From NCBI GenBank assembly GCA_030847615.1, contig JAUMIR010000002.1:286420028-286484027 (forward strand): a DNA stretch of 64,000 nt. Direction: 5' to 3'. Positions 1 to 9,544 of the stretch are shown here, one piece after another. A model generated the notes under the pieces. The model saw only the letters and a program-made list of their open reading frames with translations. It ran no database searches and had not been told where the DNA came from. Source of the stretch: Gambelia wislizenii. Taxonomy: Eukaryota; Chordata; Lepidosauria; Squamata; Crotaphytidae. The translations under genes and the position numbers were made by a program. The first letter of the stretch is position 1; the number at the start of each line of letters is the position of its first letter.

Positions 1-1027
1 TGCACACTAAACATAATCCCTGAGAAGCTTTTCAGCCCATTCTGTTGGCAAGCAGCTCTTTGCTAGAGAATGATCCTGAAGGGGGCAAGCAATGAATCCT
101 TTAGTCCATTTTTGATCCGCAAGTTAATATATTACTTTTAAAACCAGGTCAGTTTGGGGTTTAAGTTATATGTTCAGTCCCTGGGAAAGTGTCCTTCAGA
201 AGAGGTATTTTCCAGTTTTGATTCTGCTTCCTTTTCCACAGCACATCACCGCCACAGAATTATTCGTTTCTTCCTATGAGGAAACTAAAGAAAAAACAAA
301 AGGACATTTACGTACAAGAAGCAAACCACAAAAATTTCCCAACCACCATCATAAGCAGAGTGACAGTTTTGAAGGGCAAGATTTTTCTCTGTTTCTGCTC
401 TGAGATTGAGAATCCATATACAAGGAGGCCTGAGCTTACTTGTTTGGAAAGACAGCTCACTGCTTAGTCATCTATGGAGAGAGTATGACAGCACTCCAGG
501 TGAGCAGAAACTAAAGTATTTGAAAACTGAGTCTTCTTCTGGCCCTTCAATATGTTACCAATGAATGTGTGTGGACAGGCAAACCAGAAACTTTTGTAGT
601 GAAATTTACAAGGCTGGGACTTCACCCTTTACCAAATTCCAAGTATGAGCACTTTTAAGAAACATTGCAAGATCTCTCACAAAAGATTTCAACAATTTTG
701 ATCAAATTGTATTTTGTTTTGTTTACAGGTCACCTTTAATTGGCTTAATAGATGTTCCTTCAGGGTGTTGACCTTGGTTACAAATTCTTCGGAAGGAGGG
801 GTGGATATTAGATATGATCACCTTGTGCTACTGCCTGAGCCTGCTACCTGGTGGCTTTCCAAGAAGGCCTGGGATACCCAGTACAAATACTCAAGCAGGC
901 ACTGTGAGAAAATGTACAAAGTATGGGTGTGAGAAGGGGAGAGCAATCAAGAACTCTGAGCAGACTCAGATGGCACTCACAACCACTAATCTAACTTTGA
1001 GGCGCCATTTACACAATGAATATGTAG
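1..1027. other. Unassigned AT-rich sequence
   Basis: No gene, repeat family or structured RNA was recognised. Short open frames here show no known domain. Confidence 0.4.
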
Positions 1028-2277
1028 TGGGATGAATTCGTGTCAATCCCTGATTGTTTACACGTACTTCGTGACGGTCCTGAGATTTTCGGAAGGGGGG
1101 CCACCTTTTATCCCTCAACCAGCGGGACTTTCTGTCCCGTGGTTTGTAGCTATTTTAAAAAAAAGTCACGGGAGGATTCGGAAAATCGGAAATGTAAACA
1201 GCCCAGGACAAGGTATCTCGGTACTTGGTGATGACTGGAAATTGATGTGACCAGGGGCGGGCTCAGAGGAGGGGTCAGTCACCCGTTCAATAGATTCAGC
1301 CTCACCAGCTGAAAACAAAGGCTTCCCTTCCAGCTGCATGTAGGTTTGTGTGTGTCTCTGCACTGTCACCCTGTTCAATGGATTTCTACACTGCAAACCC
1401 TTCAGCTTTAACCTGTCCCTCCCCTGCATGCTGGGTTTAAATTTTAAAGAGAGTAAATTTTAAAGAGATCGTGGGCGGATGATCGCCCATTCATCCCCCA
1501 TCTGCATCCCCTCATGGGCTTAAAGACACAGTAAACTCTGCAAGTGGGTGGGCGGACAATCGCTCATTCATCCACCACCACTACCCCGGCAGCATCCCCA
1601 CCATTGTGGGTTTAAAGGCACAGTAAAAACTGCTAGCGTCTGGGCGGATGTTCGCTCATTCATCCACCCACCCCCGCAGTATCCCCTCCATCGTGGGTTT
1701 AAAGGCCCAATAAACACTGCAAGCAGGTGGGTGGATAATCGCTCATTCACCCACCCACCTCCCGGCAGCATCCCCTCCATCGTGGATTTAAAGGCACAGT
1801 AAAAACTGCCAGCGTCTGGGTGGATGATCGCACCGACTGAGGTTTGTCTTTTAAAATGCCTTGTGTGTCTGTACTGGCATTCTACTTTTACATAGATTTT
1901 AACTTTTTGGGGGCATTTACCCATCAGATTTTTTAAAAATCAAATTATGCAGAGGGGGTTCGCCTTCCTTCTCTGACCAATGCAGAAGCTTGAACAAACA
2001 TTTGTGCCAGCCAATAGCATTGCTCATAGTGGGAAACTCTACAGGAAGTAGTCACCGAGGTTGTGAAAAACCGAGTAATTGCATCCTTGATTGACAGCTA
2101 AAAAAAAATATATCCCAGGACCATAAACACGTGTAAACAAAAAACCCCACGATAGTATATAGTGGGAGAGGAGACATAACACGGGACGTGATGCAGTGTA
2201 AACAATCATCCCGGGATCTCCCGGGATCTCCAAATCAGAGACAAAAATCGTGTAAACAACAAGGGACGAATATGGGA
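1028..2277. mobile_element. Candidate non-autonomous DNA transposon with imperfect terminal inverted repeats
   Basis: The left end (about 1028-1090) and the complement of the right end (about 2215-2277) share an ordered set of short blocks. These include ATTCGT, TCCCT and TTGTTTACACG, followed by a GAGAT-containing stretch. No transposase frame lies between them. The interior holds an ~88-bp minisatellite. Repeats of this form are usually deletion derivatives of DNA transposons. The exact ends and any target duplication were not resolved, and the similarity could be coincidental. Confidence 0.35.
1473..1830. repeat. Minisatellite, ~88-bp unit, about 4-5 copies
   Basis: The motif GGGCGGATGATCGCCCATTC and close variants begin near 1473, 1549, 1641, 1730 and 1817, spaced 76-92 bp apart. 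Each unit continues with CATCC-rich sequence, a CATCGTGGGTTTAAAGGC-like block and a CAGTAAAAACTGC-like block. The open frames across it, up to 118 codons on the minus strand, are products of the tandem repeat. Confidence 0.8.
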
Positions 2278-2431
2278 TCAATAACTCCTGGGATGCCCTG
2301 CGACAATAACTACCTCTAACTGGCACCTGAGTGAAACCTGAAAAGGACTGGCCATGCCTAGTTTTAACTCTGCTCACCCTCTTCGTACACTCTTCTGCTA
2401 TTTGTTATAAGTGGAGAACAGTTGGGATGGT

Positions 2432-2608
2432 TTTTCCTTGTTTTTTTTCCAGGCTGTGAGGCCGTGTTCTGGAATAGTTTCTTTCTGACATTTCGCCTGC
2501 ATCTGTGGCTGAAACATCAGAAAGAAACTATTCCAGAACACAGTCTCACAGCCTGGGAAAAACCCAAGGAAAATCTATGGATGCCAGCCGTGAAAGCCTT
2601 TGACTTCC
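2432..2608 (+). mobile_element. Short Penelope-like (PLE) repeat with 13-bp target duplication
   Basis: The 13-mer CAGTTGGGATGGT occurs at 2419-2431 and again at 2609-2621, bracketing a 177-bp insert. The insert starts TTTTCCTTGTTTTTTTTCC. It has inverted arms (GAGGCCGTGTTCTGGAATAG against CTATTCCAGAACACAGTCTC) and ends with a GCCAGCCGTGAAAGCCTTTG-like 3' block. The same head, arms and tail recur at 25509-25928. Duplications of this length indicate target-primed insertion rather than a DNA transposon. Assignment to Penelope-like elements rests on remembered 3' sequence (CACAGATGCAGGCGAAA, CCGTGAAAGCCTT) and is an inference. Confidence 0.55.
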
Positions 2609-2621
2609 CAGTTGGGATGGT

Positions 2622-3415
2622 GACTCTACAAGCTACTAGCAAGCAGCAGTGCATTGTCTGCCAGGCCTGGAATCTCCATGGCCTTAATTGACTAAAAAGA
2701 CCAGACAGCATCCAGCCTACTTTCCCCTCCTGCACATACTATTTTGGTGACCAACATTTCCTGGATTTCCACACAGTTCAGCATCCTCATTAGAGCTGAG
2801 CCATTATTGCAACTAATTCAAGCATGTTCCTACAGAAACCAATAATGGACACAAGAAGCCTTAAGAACTAAGCAAAACAACAGCAAAGAGAGCAGGGGGT
2901 GGGAGAGTGGTCCATCATTTGTTCCCTAGACCTCTTTGAAAGAATGTCAACCCCAACCCAAAGCAAGGAAAGAGAGGAGAGTGGGGATGCTAGGGAAGAA
3001 CCTTTCCTGTTTATAAGACAACTAGACCAGAGCAACTATTTTCCTTTCCCAAATGAAGCTCAAGAAGCTTTCAGGAGCTTATAATCAATAGCCAGCTGAT
3101 CCCTGATCCAGGCCTTTTTAGTAAGATTTTGTGGTGTTATAAATCTCCTATGCTAGGATTTACTCAGCTCCTCCACCCCACCCACCCATTTCCAGTGTAC
3201 TGAAGGCAGAAAGCAAAGCTGGAGTCAAACATCAACCTGATGTACAAGCAAATCTATCAAATCAAAATGTATAAAGGAAGAGGCTGTTCTTTTTAAATTA
3301 AACTGAAGATAGGAGATCAATAAATATGAGTATGCTTTATTGGGTGAAGTGGGGGGAGAATGTACACAAAATTGAAAATGCCCAAGTAAGAAGCAAGCAG
3401 CTCGTGGCAATCTTA
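2622..3415. other. Unassigned sequence
   Basis: No gene or repeat family was recognised between the Penelope-like insert and the fold-back element. Confidence 0.4.
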
Positions 3416-3747
3416 GGAGATTTTCAGACGCCTCTTGCTGCGCAAGCAGCCTCTGGAGCAGTAACGAGGCTGCTGCGCGGCAAGGGGTCCAATTTTGGAC
3501 GACGCCATTTCTTTCTCGGCGGCGTCCGTGACTGTTGCGGCTAGCATTGGAGGCAGCCGCGCTGTTTTTCACTCACGGAAGTTGTCTGTGAGTAAAAAAC
3601 AGCACAGCCGCCTCCAATGCTAGCCACAACAGTCACGGATGACGCCGAGAGAGAAACGGCGTCGTCCAAAATGGACCCCTTGCCACGCAGCAGCCTCGTT
3701 ACTGCTCCGGAGGCTGCTTGCGCAGCAAGAGGCATCTGAAAATCTCC
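3416..3747. mobile_element. Long fold-back (palindromic) MITE
   Basis: Two arms of about 160 bp (3416-3576 and 3588-3747) are near-perfect inverted copies around an ~11-bp centre. The outer ends read GGAGATTTTCAGA and TCTGAAAATCTCC. The arms are GC-rich and carry a GACGACGCCATTTC-like block and a GGAGGCAGCCGCGCTG block. The flanks CAATCTTA and AAATCTCA agree at 6 of 8 positions and could be an eroded 8-bp duplication. No coding capacity is seen. The outer end matches the GGAGATTTTCACAC ends of the elements at 42437-43276. Confidence 0.75.
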
Positions 3748-3847
3748 CAAATCTCACAAACTGTGAGCAACATCACCAAATGTCAGAAACACTTCCTGCC
3801 TGTGAATACATCTGTTTGTTCAATTATTAGTATCACCAGCTTCTCAC

Positions 3848-3957
3848 TGTTGAAGCCCTACTGGATCAGGCTAAAGGCCCATTTAGCCCGGTGTCCTGCT
3901 TCCCACAGGTGTTAAGCACTCCCTTCTCCAGAGCAGATTGCTCCCTATTTGAGAAAA
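3848..3957 (+). repeat. SINE-like interspersed repeat (CTACTGGATCAGGC family)
   Basis: The block CTACTGGATCAGGCTAAAGG, then CCCATTTAGCCCGGTGTCCTG and a CCCACAGG stretch, matches an inverted copy at 8275-8392. I recognise this as a common squamate repeat but cannot name the family. Confidence 0.5.
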
Positions 3958-3977
3958 AACCAAACTCCTGGCAAAGC

Positions 3978-4402
3978 TGTGGGAACTTTTGCCAGGAGTA
4001 AGAAGCTGAACTCCATTATAAAATGGCCAAACAAACTGCAGAGTCATGCCTAGTCAAAACAGCTGAATCCATGAACTGCCCAGTCTTCCTTAGCTACAGA
4101 AGGAGGGTTCTTATTGGTGTCTAAGATCATGTGATTGAGTAAGTCAATGCCCTGAGACTGTGTATATGGGAAGGCTCAGAACAGAGCTCTTCCTTCTTCC
4201 TGTGAATGCTGAGGCCTGGTGAAGCGGTTGCTCCTTGGATTGTAAATATTTGTATATATTGCAACTAAGTTTGAAGATAAAAGTGCCTCCTGCTTATTTG
4301 GATGTCAAACACTCTGTGTGTGAATATTCTTGGGAAAGGGTTGCTACTGAGTCTGCTGAGACAGTTTTTGGTGGGGATTGTGTGTCCTATCATCCCCTGA
4401 CA
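3978..4402 (+). repeat. 5' long terminal repeat of the copia element
   Basis: The right edge is set by a terminal ...TGACA at 4402, two bases before the primer binding site. The left edge is uncertain; TGTGGGAAC at 3978 is a plausible TG start. A 12-bp inverted pair (ACTCCTGGCAAA / TTTGCCAGGAGT) surrounds that point. A TATATATT-like motif near 4250 may be the promoter. No 3' LTR is available to confirm the edges. Confidence 0.5.
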
Positions 4403-4404
4403 GT

Positions 4405-4419
4405 GGTTATGGGCCCAGC
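4405..4419 (+). promoter_or_regulatory. Primer binding site matching initiator tRNA-Met internal region
   Basis: GGTTATGGGCCCAGC is complementary to the anticodon stem-loop of eukaryotic initiator tRNA-Met, not to its 3' end. Drosophila copia primes from a half-molecule of this tRNA at a similar site. Its place directly after the LTR end supports the function. Confidence 0.8.
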
Positions 4420-4567
4420 TGATTGATCTCAGATTAGATTAGGTGCACCCAAAAACTTCCCAGAAACTCTTTTGTTTTGAGTGTTTTTGGCTAGTTGGCT
4501 GAGAAACAGTTAAGTTTCAGTCAGGCCCTGTAATATCTTCAAGCAATCTTGAAGTGCTGCCAGCTGT

Positions 4568-5370
4568 TTGTGTTCCATAGCTGGAGAATTGTTGACTCAA
4601 TCAGCAGAATGGCAGGTAATAATCTCATCCACTTTTGAAAAGCTGGCTGATGGAAACTATTCAGCATGGAATTTATACATGGAGGCTTTATTAATTAAGG
4701 ACAATTTGTGGCACGTTTTGGAGAATGAAAGTTTGATCCCAGAGGGTTCAGAAGATGAAATAGCAGCATTCAGGCTAGCACACCAGAAGGCTAGAGCTGC
4801 AATTCTCTTATCGCTCAGCCCCTCCCAGTTAATACATGTGGCCCCAGCAAAGACAGCCTTTCAGCTTTGGACAGCTTTGAAAACAGTTCATCAGAATCCG
4901 TCCTGCCTCTCAAAGATGATATGGACTAAGAGACTTTATAACACAAAGCTGTCTACTGGAGGCTGTGTGAAAGCCCATTTGGAGGAAATGAGGCAGCCTC
5001 TTCAAAAGGTGGCCAATAGAGGGGTGGACATTCCAGAAGCCCATAAGTGTTTTATTTTGTTGGGTAGTTTGCCAAAGGAATGGATTTCCTAATGTACAGT
5101 CTGCACACCGCCAGGGAGAGTGATTTGTCTGTAGACCTGGTAGCTGGGCGTATTCTGGAAGAGGTCCAACACAAGCAATTTGATTCCCGGATGGAGGAGA
5201 ATAAACAGCCACAAATTACCAGACACAATCAGGAGAGCACTGAAACAGAGGCACCTGTGGAGGAGGGAGCCTGCAGCTATGTGAAGCACTGTATCAGATG
5301 CAGAAGGCCTGGGCATTTTAAGAAGGACTGTAAGATGCCTGCACTGGATAGGAGGGGTGCATCCTCTTAG
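4568..5370 (+). pseudogene. gag: copia Gag remnant with zinc knuckle
   Basis: The first part (4568-5092) has the usual copia gag features, including AFRLAHQKARAAILLSLS and HKCFILLGSLPKEW. The reading frame then shifts near 5080-5092 and continues with HTARESDLSVDLVAGRILEE. The C-terminal part ends with a CCHC knuckle, C-x2-C-x4-H-x4-C (CIRCRRPGHFKKDC, about 5290-5331). Gag packages the element RNA in virus-like particles. The frameshift and an in-frame TAG at 5368 separate it from the protease, so this copy is broken. The true start may lie upstream of 4568. Confidence 0.85.
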
Positions 5371-5604
5371 GCTGCAAGCCATGTCTTCATAGCACAGCAC
5401 CATCCTGACAGTACTGAGAAAAGAATTTGGTTGCTTGATAGTGGGGCCACGCAAGATATGGTTAATGATTTACAGTTGTTAAGCAATGTTAAAAATGCTT
5501 CAATAACCAATATTACCCTTGCAGATGATTCTCCCAGCAAGGTGCAGAAAATGGGCACTGCATATATGCCATCGTTTGGTAAAGATTTGAGAATTGTATA
5601 TTAA
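5371..5604 (+). pseudogene. copia aspartic protease remnant
   Basis: Directly after the TAG, in the same frame as the gag C-terminus, the translation gives RIWLLDSGATQDMVND at about 5422-5470. DSGA is the aspartic protease catalytic motif. The frame stays open to a TAA near 5600. In copia elements this protease cleaves the Gag-Pol precursor. Confidence 0.8.
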
Positions 5605-5606
5605 GT

Positions 5607-7004
5607 GTGTCCCAAATGACTACTGATGTTTATAAAGTGATATTTGAGGGGGAACACTGTAGAGTAACAGAAAGGCATAACATGAATAATGTCTGTGCAA
5701 AAGGGATAAAGAAACATGGGTTGTACTACATGTTGCCTAAAGGGAAGGTGGGAAATGTGAACCCTGCAGACAATGTGCCCCTACATGATAAGTGTGTTTA
5801 TTACTACCACAGGCTAATGGGCCATGCTAGTTACAAAGGGTTAAAGGAGCTAGCAAAAGTGTGCCCTGGTTTAAGCATGAAACACTGCCCAAGGTTCTTA
5901 GAATGTGCAGTGTGCAGGAAAGTTAAGGTGAAGGTTTTCCCTATTGCCAGAAAGACCCAATGTATCACCAACAGACCCTTTGAAGTTGTACACGCTGATT
6001 TAGCAGGCCCCTATAAGCCCACTGAAGGGGGTAACCGCTATTTATTTATGATAGTGGACAGACACACTAGGTACACCTACGTATACTTACTGAAGGAGAA
6101 AAATCAGGCTGCAGACAGGTTCCGTGAGTGGGTGAACGCAGTGGAACGCGAATTTCCTGCTCATAAGGTTTCCAGTCTAGTGACGGATAGGGGAGGGGAA
6201 TTCTTATCCAACAGTCTGCAGACCTGGATGTGTAGGAGGGGCATTAGACACTAGACCACAAACCCAGCGTCTCCAGGGGAGGATGGGCTTGCAGAAAAGA
6301 AAATTGGGATGTTGAAGTGCATGAAGGAGTGCATGATGGAAGATGCACAAGCCCCAGCTGGGCTGTGGGGGGAGGCAGTGAAGACTTCTGCTTACCATTT
6401 AAACAGGCTGTGGACGTCTAGTGTCAACCAGACCCCATATTGTCTATTGTATGGTAGAGCACCAAACCTCAAGCACCTGAGGGTTTTTGGACAATATAAA
6501 AATGTACTGATTCACCCGAGCCTAAGGAAGCCTGGGCAGCCTAAAACCAGGAGTCTGCGTTTCCTAGGCTATGAGGGTAATAAGTACATGTTTTCTCTCC
6601 ATCCTGGAAAGGTTACGTTCTCCAGGAGTGCAAATTTTGAAATGCACTCAGGGTGGGACAGATTGCATTGCAATCAGGTGGTGTTTGTTCCCTTGGGGAG
6701 GGATGTGTCAACAACTCCCCAAAGTCCCACAAATGGAGGGGTGGTAATGCCTGATGTTGAAGGGGAGGAATATGAAGAAAAGCCTGACATTTCACATGCC
6801 ACTCCAACACACACACCACCACAAACAAGCATTGAGCCTGACATAGGGAGAGATAGCAGCAGCAGTGCAAGTGAGGATGAGTCAAACAGAACTAGGGTGC
6901 TCATCCCCAGAAGGTCAGCAAGGGTGAGAAAGGCTCCTGACAGATTTGTTATTCAGAAAGCCAGGCTATGCAATGTCATGGCAGAGGAACCTGCAAGTTT
7001 TTAG
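5607..7004 (+). pseudogene. copia integrase remnant
   Basis: One frame, with one internal stop at 6252-6254, holds an HHCC zinc-binding domain (HRLMGH ... CAVC, about 5810-5920) and the catalytic core. The first acidic residue is in VVHADLAGPY (about 5988) and the second in LVTDRGGEF (about 6180). A glutamate lies in GLAEKKIG (about 6288), just after the stop. The sequence continues through a GKVTFSRSANFEMHSGWD block into a variable acidic and serine-rich linker (SSSSASEDES). The linker ends in ARVRKAPDRFV, typical of the integrase-RT junction. It would insert element cDNA into the host genome. The internal stop inactivates it. Confidence 0.88.
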
Positions 7005-7022
7005 GATCTCCTAAAACTTCCC

Positions 7023-8000
7023 TAGGAAGAGCAGGAGAACTGGAACACAGCCATGGACTCTGAGTTTGAGTCACTAGTTGAGAGGAAAGTGTTCCAGGTA
7101 GTTGAGAGGCCCAAAGACCAAACGGTTGTTGGTTGCAGGCTTAAGGACATGCCTGATGGGACACAAAAGCATAAGGCACGCTTAGCTGAGAAAGGCTTTT
7201 CGCAGGAGTACTACACCAATTTTGACAAGACCTTTTCGCCCACAGCAAAGCCAGAAAGTCTTAGGTTAGTGTTAGCTGTAGCAGCCAAGATGCAGATGGT
7301 TGTGCAACACTCTGACTCTGAAACAGCATACCTGAATGCTGATCTTGAAGAGACAGTGTTCATGGAACAGGCCCCAGGGTATGACCGTGCAGGTGAGAGC
7401 AAGGTGTACTTGTTACACAAAGCACTCTACGTCTTGAAACAAAGCACACATTGCTGGAACAAGTGCATACACCAAGTTTTGGTGTCACTAGGTTACACAA
7501 GGAGCGTCACAGATGCCTGTGTGTACACCAAGGGGGCAGGAGACAGTTCTGCCATGCTAGTTATCTATGTGGACGACCTTTGTGTGGCAGGAAAGAGTGC
7601 CAGTGATGTCAAGAAAGTGCAGGTGGAGTTAGAAAACCAGTTCAAGTTAAAGGACTTAGGCAGCCTGAGATGTTATTTAGGTGTAGAGGTAGAAAGAACT
7701 GGTCTTGGAGAATTTTTCCTAAGCCAGAAGAAGAAGATTGACAGTCTTGTGGCCAAGTGTGTGCCTAGTGAGGCTAAGGTGGTCAAGACACCAATGACCA
7801 CTGATTTTGTGAACTTGGAGGCAGAACAGGAATTTGAAAGGCCTGATCTGTACCACTCAGTGGTAGGCAGTCTGTTGTTTATTGCAAACAACACAAGGCC
7901 TGACATCAGTTTTGCAGTTGGGGCGCTCAGCAGAAGAGTCTCCAAGCCAAGGAGGGTGGATTGGGAAGCCCTGAAGAGAGTGGTTAGATTTCTCCAATTT
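7023..8000 (+). pseudogene. copia reverse transcriptase remnant
   Basis: This stays in the integrase frame after stops near 7002 and 7020. It shows KARLAEKGFSQEYYTNFDKTFSP, QHSDSETAYLNADLEETVFMEQAPGY and the catalytic YVDD box in MLVIYVDDLCVAGK (about 7558). The block KDLGSLRCYLGVEVERT follows, then HSVVGSLLFIANNTRPDISFAVG. Similarity stops after WEALKRVVRF (about 7995), where unrelated repetitive CTCCAATTTCAA sequence begins. RNase H is missing. Confidence 0.88.
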
Positions 8001-8274
8001 CAACTCCAATTTCAACGCCATTTGGGAAATTAGCGAATTCCCATCCCATCTCTACTCTAAAGTCACCTGAGTGACTTACGCAGGTACTGTATTAAGTTGG
8101 GATTGTAAATCCACCACTTTACCTTATCTTCTGCTGTGATCAAGACTGCCTCCAGTCAATCAGTGGGGAAGCTTTTGTAGACTAGAGAATAACTCAAAAG
8201 CCCAAGAATCTTCCTTTGCGAACTCCCAATCTCCTCCTTCTCTGCCAACCTCATGAGAAAATAACTGCTCGAGA
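8001..8274. other. Copia truncation point and unassigned flank
   Basis: No LTR-like sequence or gene was recognised beyond the copia breakpoint. Confidence 0.4.
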
Positions 8275-8392
8275 GGGAGAGCTTAACATCTCCCAGCCAG
8301 CTGTTTTTCACTTGAACCTTCACCTGTTAAATGCCTGTGGTTAAACAGGACACCAAGCTAAATGGACCTTTAGACTGGTCCAGTACGGCTTC
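8275..8392 (-). repeat. SINE-like interspersed repeat, inverted copy
   Basis: The complement reads GAAGCCGTACTGGACCAGTC, then TAAAGGTCCATTTAGC and GGTGTCCTGTTTAACCACAGG. This matches the repeat at 3848-3957 in opposite orientation. Confidence 0.5.
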
Positions 8393-9544
8393 TTTTGCCA
8401 CCTTCCCTCTTCCACTTCTTAGGCTATTTTTATGGAGGTGACAGTCCCACACTTTGTGAGCATGCAGGTTTTGCACATATATTTGCAAGCCTACTTGAGG
8501 GCAAGTTTAGTTATTTTGTTTCAGAAGAAAAGGAACCCAGACAACTCTTGAGTAAAGGCCAAGGTCTTCACTCATCTTGCTTCCCTGGCCACATCTTGTT
8601 CTTCATTGGTGAAATCTCTTTGACACGGTGGATCTGAAAAGGCATCTCTGACCCCAAAGATGCTTCATACTGACCGTGCTTGCCTATTTTGTATTAGAAG
8701 AATTCTCCTTCACCCCATGCGCCATCCAATTCGGACAAGTTCACAAGTCCCCCGTGATGGTTGCAAAAGCAGCACAGATCTATCTAAATGGTCCCAGTAC
8801 CCACAATGCCATGCACAAATGACACTGAATATCAATGCTAACTGCAGGTTGCATAGCTTTCTGAAAGTGTCTGAAGCAAATCGTTCATGGAAACCAAATC
8901 TCCTGGGATATATATTCCTGCCTCAGCCATCCTGGGAGATTTACTTTCCCCTGCACTTCATGTAAGCCCACTCATCAATTGAGGCCTCTGAGCAGGAGCG
9001 CCAGCTGTTTGTTCCTCCTTCATTCCTTACAACAAATATAAAGGCCAATGGCCAGGAATCAGACTTATAATGTGATTCCTTCAAAAACATAGAAGCCTTT
9101 CCTGAAGAGGTTCAGAGAGGCTTCTCTTTTGGTGGCTTTTTGGAGCAATAATAAGATATACTTCGCTTGGCTATCTCTAGCTGTTTAAGCATTACCTTTG
9201 GGTTTTAAGGATATGTATTATGCTAGCTAGGTTTTAATTAAATGTTTTATTTGACACAAAAAGCTTTGAACCATGGGAAAAGTATATAGAATAAGCGAGC
9301 AATGGGGTACTGGATTCTCCCAAAAGCCCAGGGCCTCAGATCTTTGAGAGAGACTATTTATTCCGTTCCCACTACTCTCAGAGGCACATCTGGTGGGAAT
9401 GTGAGGAAGAGCCTTCTTGATGGCTTCTCCAAAGCTCTAGAAGACTAGAATGGCTTCTTCCTTGCTGTCCTTCCATTGGTAGGCAAAGACTTTTAAATTT
9501 TTAAATTTTTTTTTTTATTTCAACAGGCTTTTAGGAACTGACTG
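8393..9544. other. Unassigned sequence
   Basis: No gene or repeat family was recognised. A short A/T-rich run lies near 9490-9520. Confidence 0.4.

Larger units (their letters stand above)
3978..8000 (+). mobile_element. Ty1/copia LTR retrotransposon, 3'-truncated and decayed
   Basis: The order is 5' LTR, primer binding site, gag with zinc knuckle, aspartic protease, integrase, reverse transcriptase; integrase before RT defines Ty1/copia. The coding region carries one frame change in gag and several stop codons. Homology breaks near 8000, after the RT core and before RNase H. No 3' LTR was found downstream to 8.4 kb. Copia elements are uncommon in amniotes compared with plants and insects. 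The stops and missing end make it non-autonomous and old. Confidence 0.9.

Noticed and set aside
1473..1830. CRISPR array
   Set aside because: Whole units repeat, with no constant repeat alternating with unique spacers. The DNA is eukaryotic.
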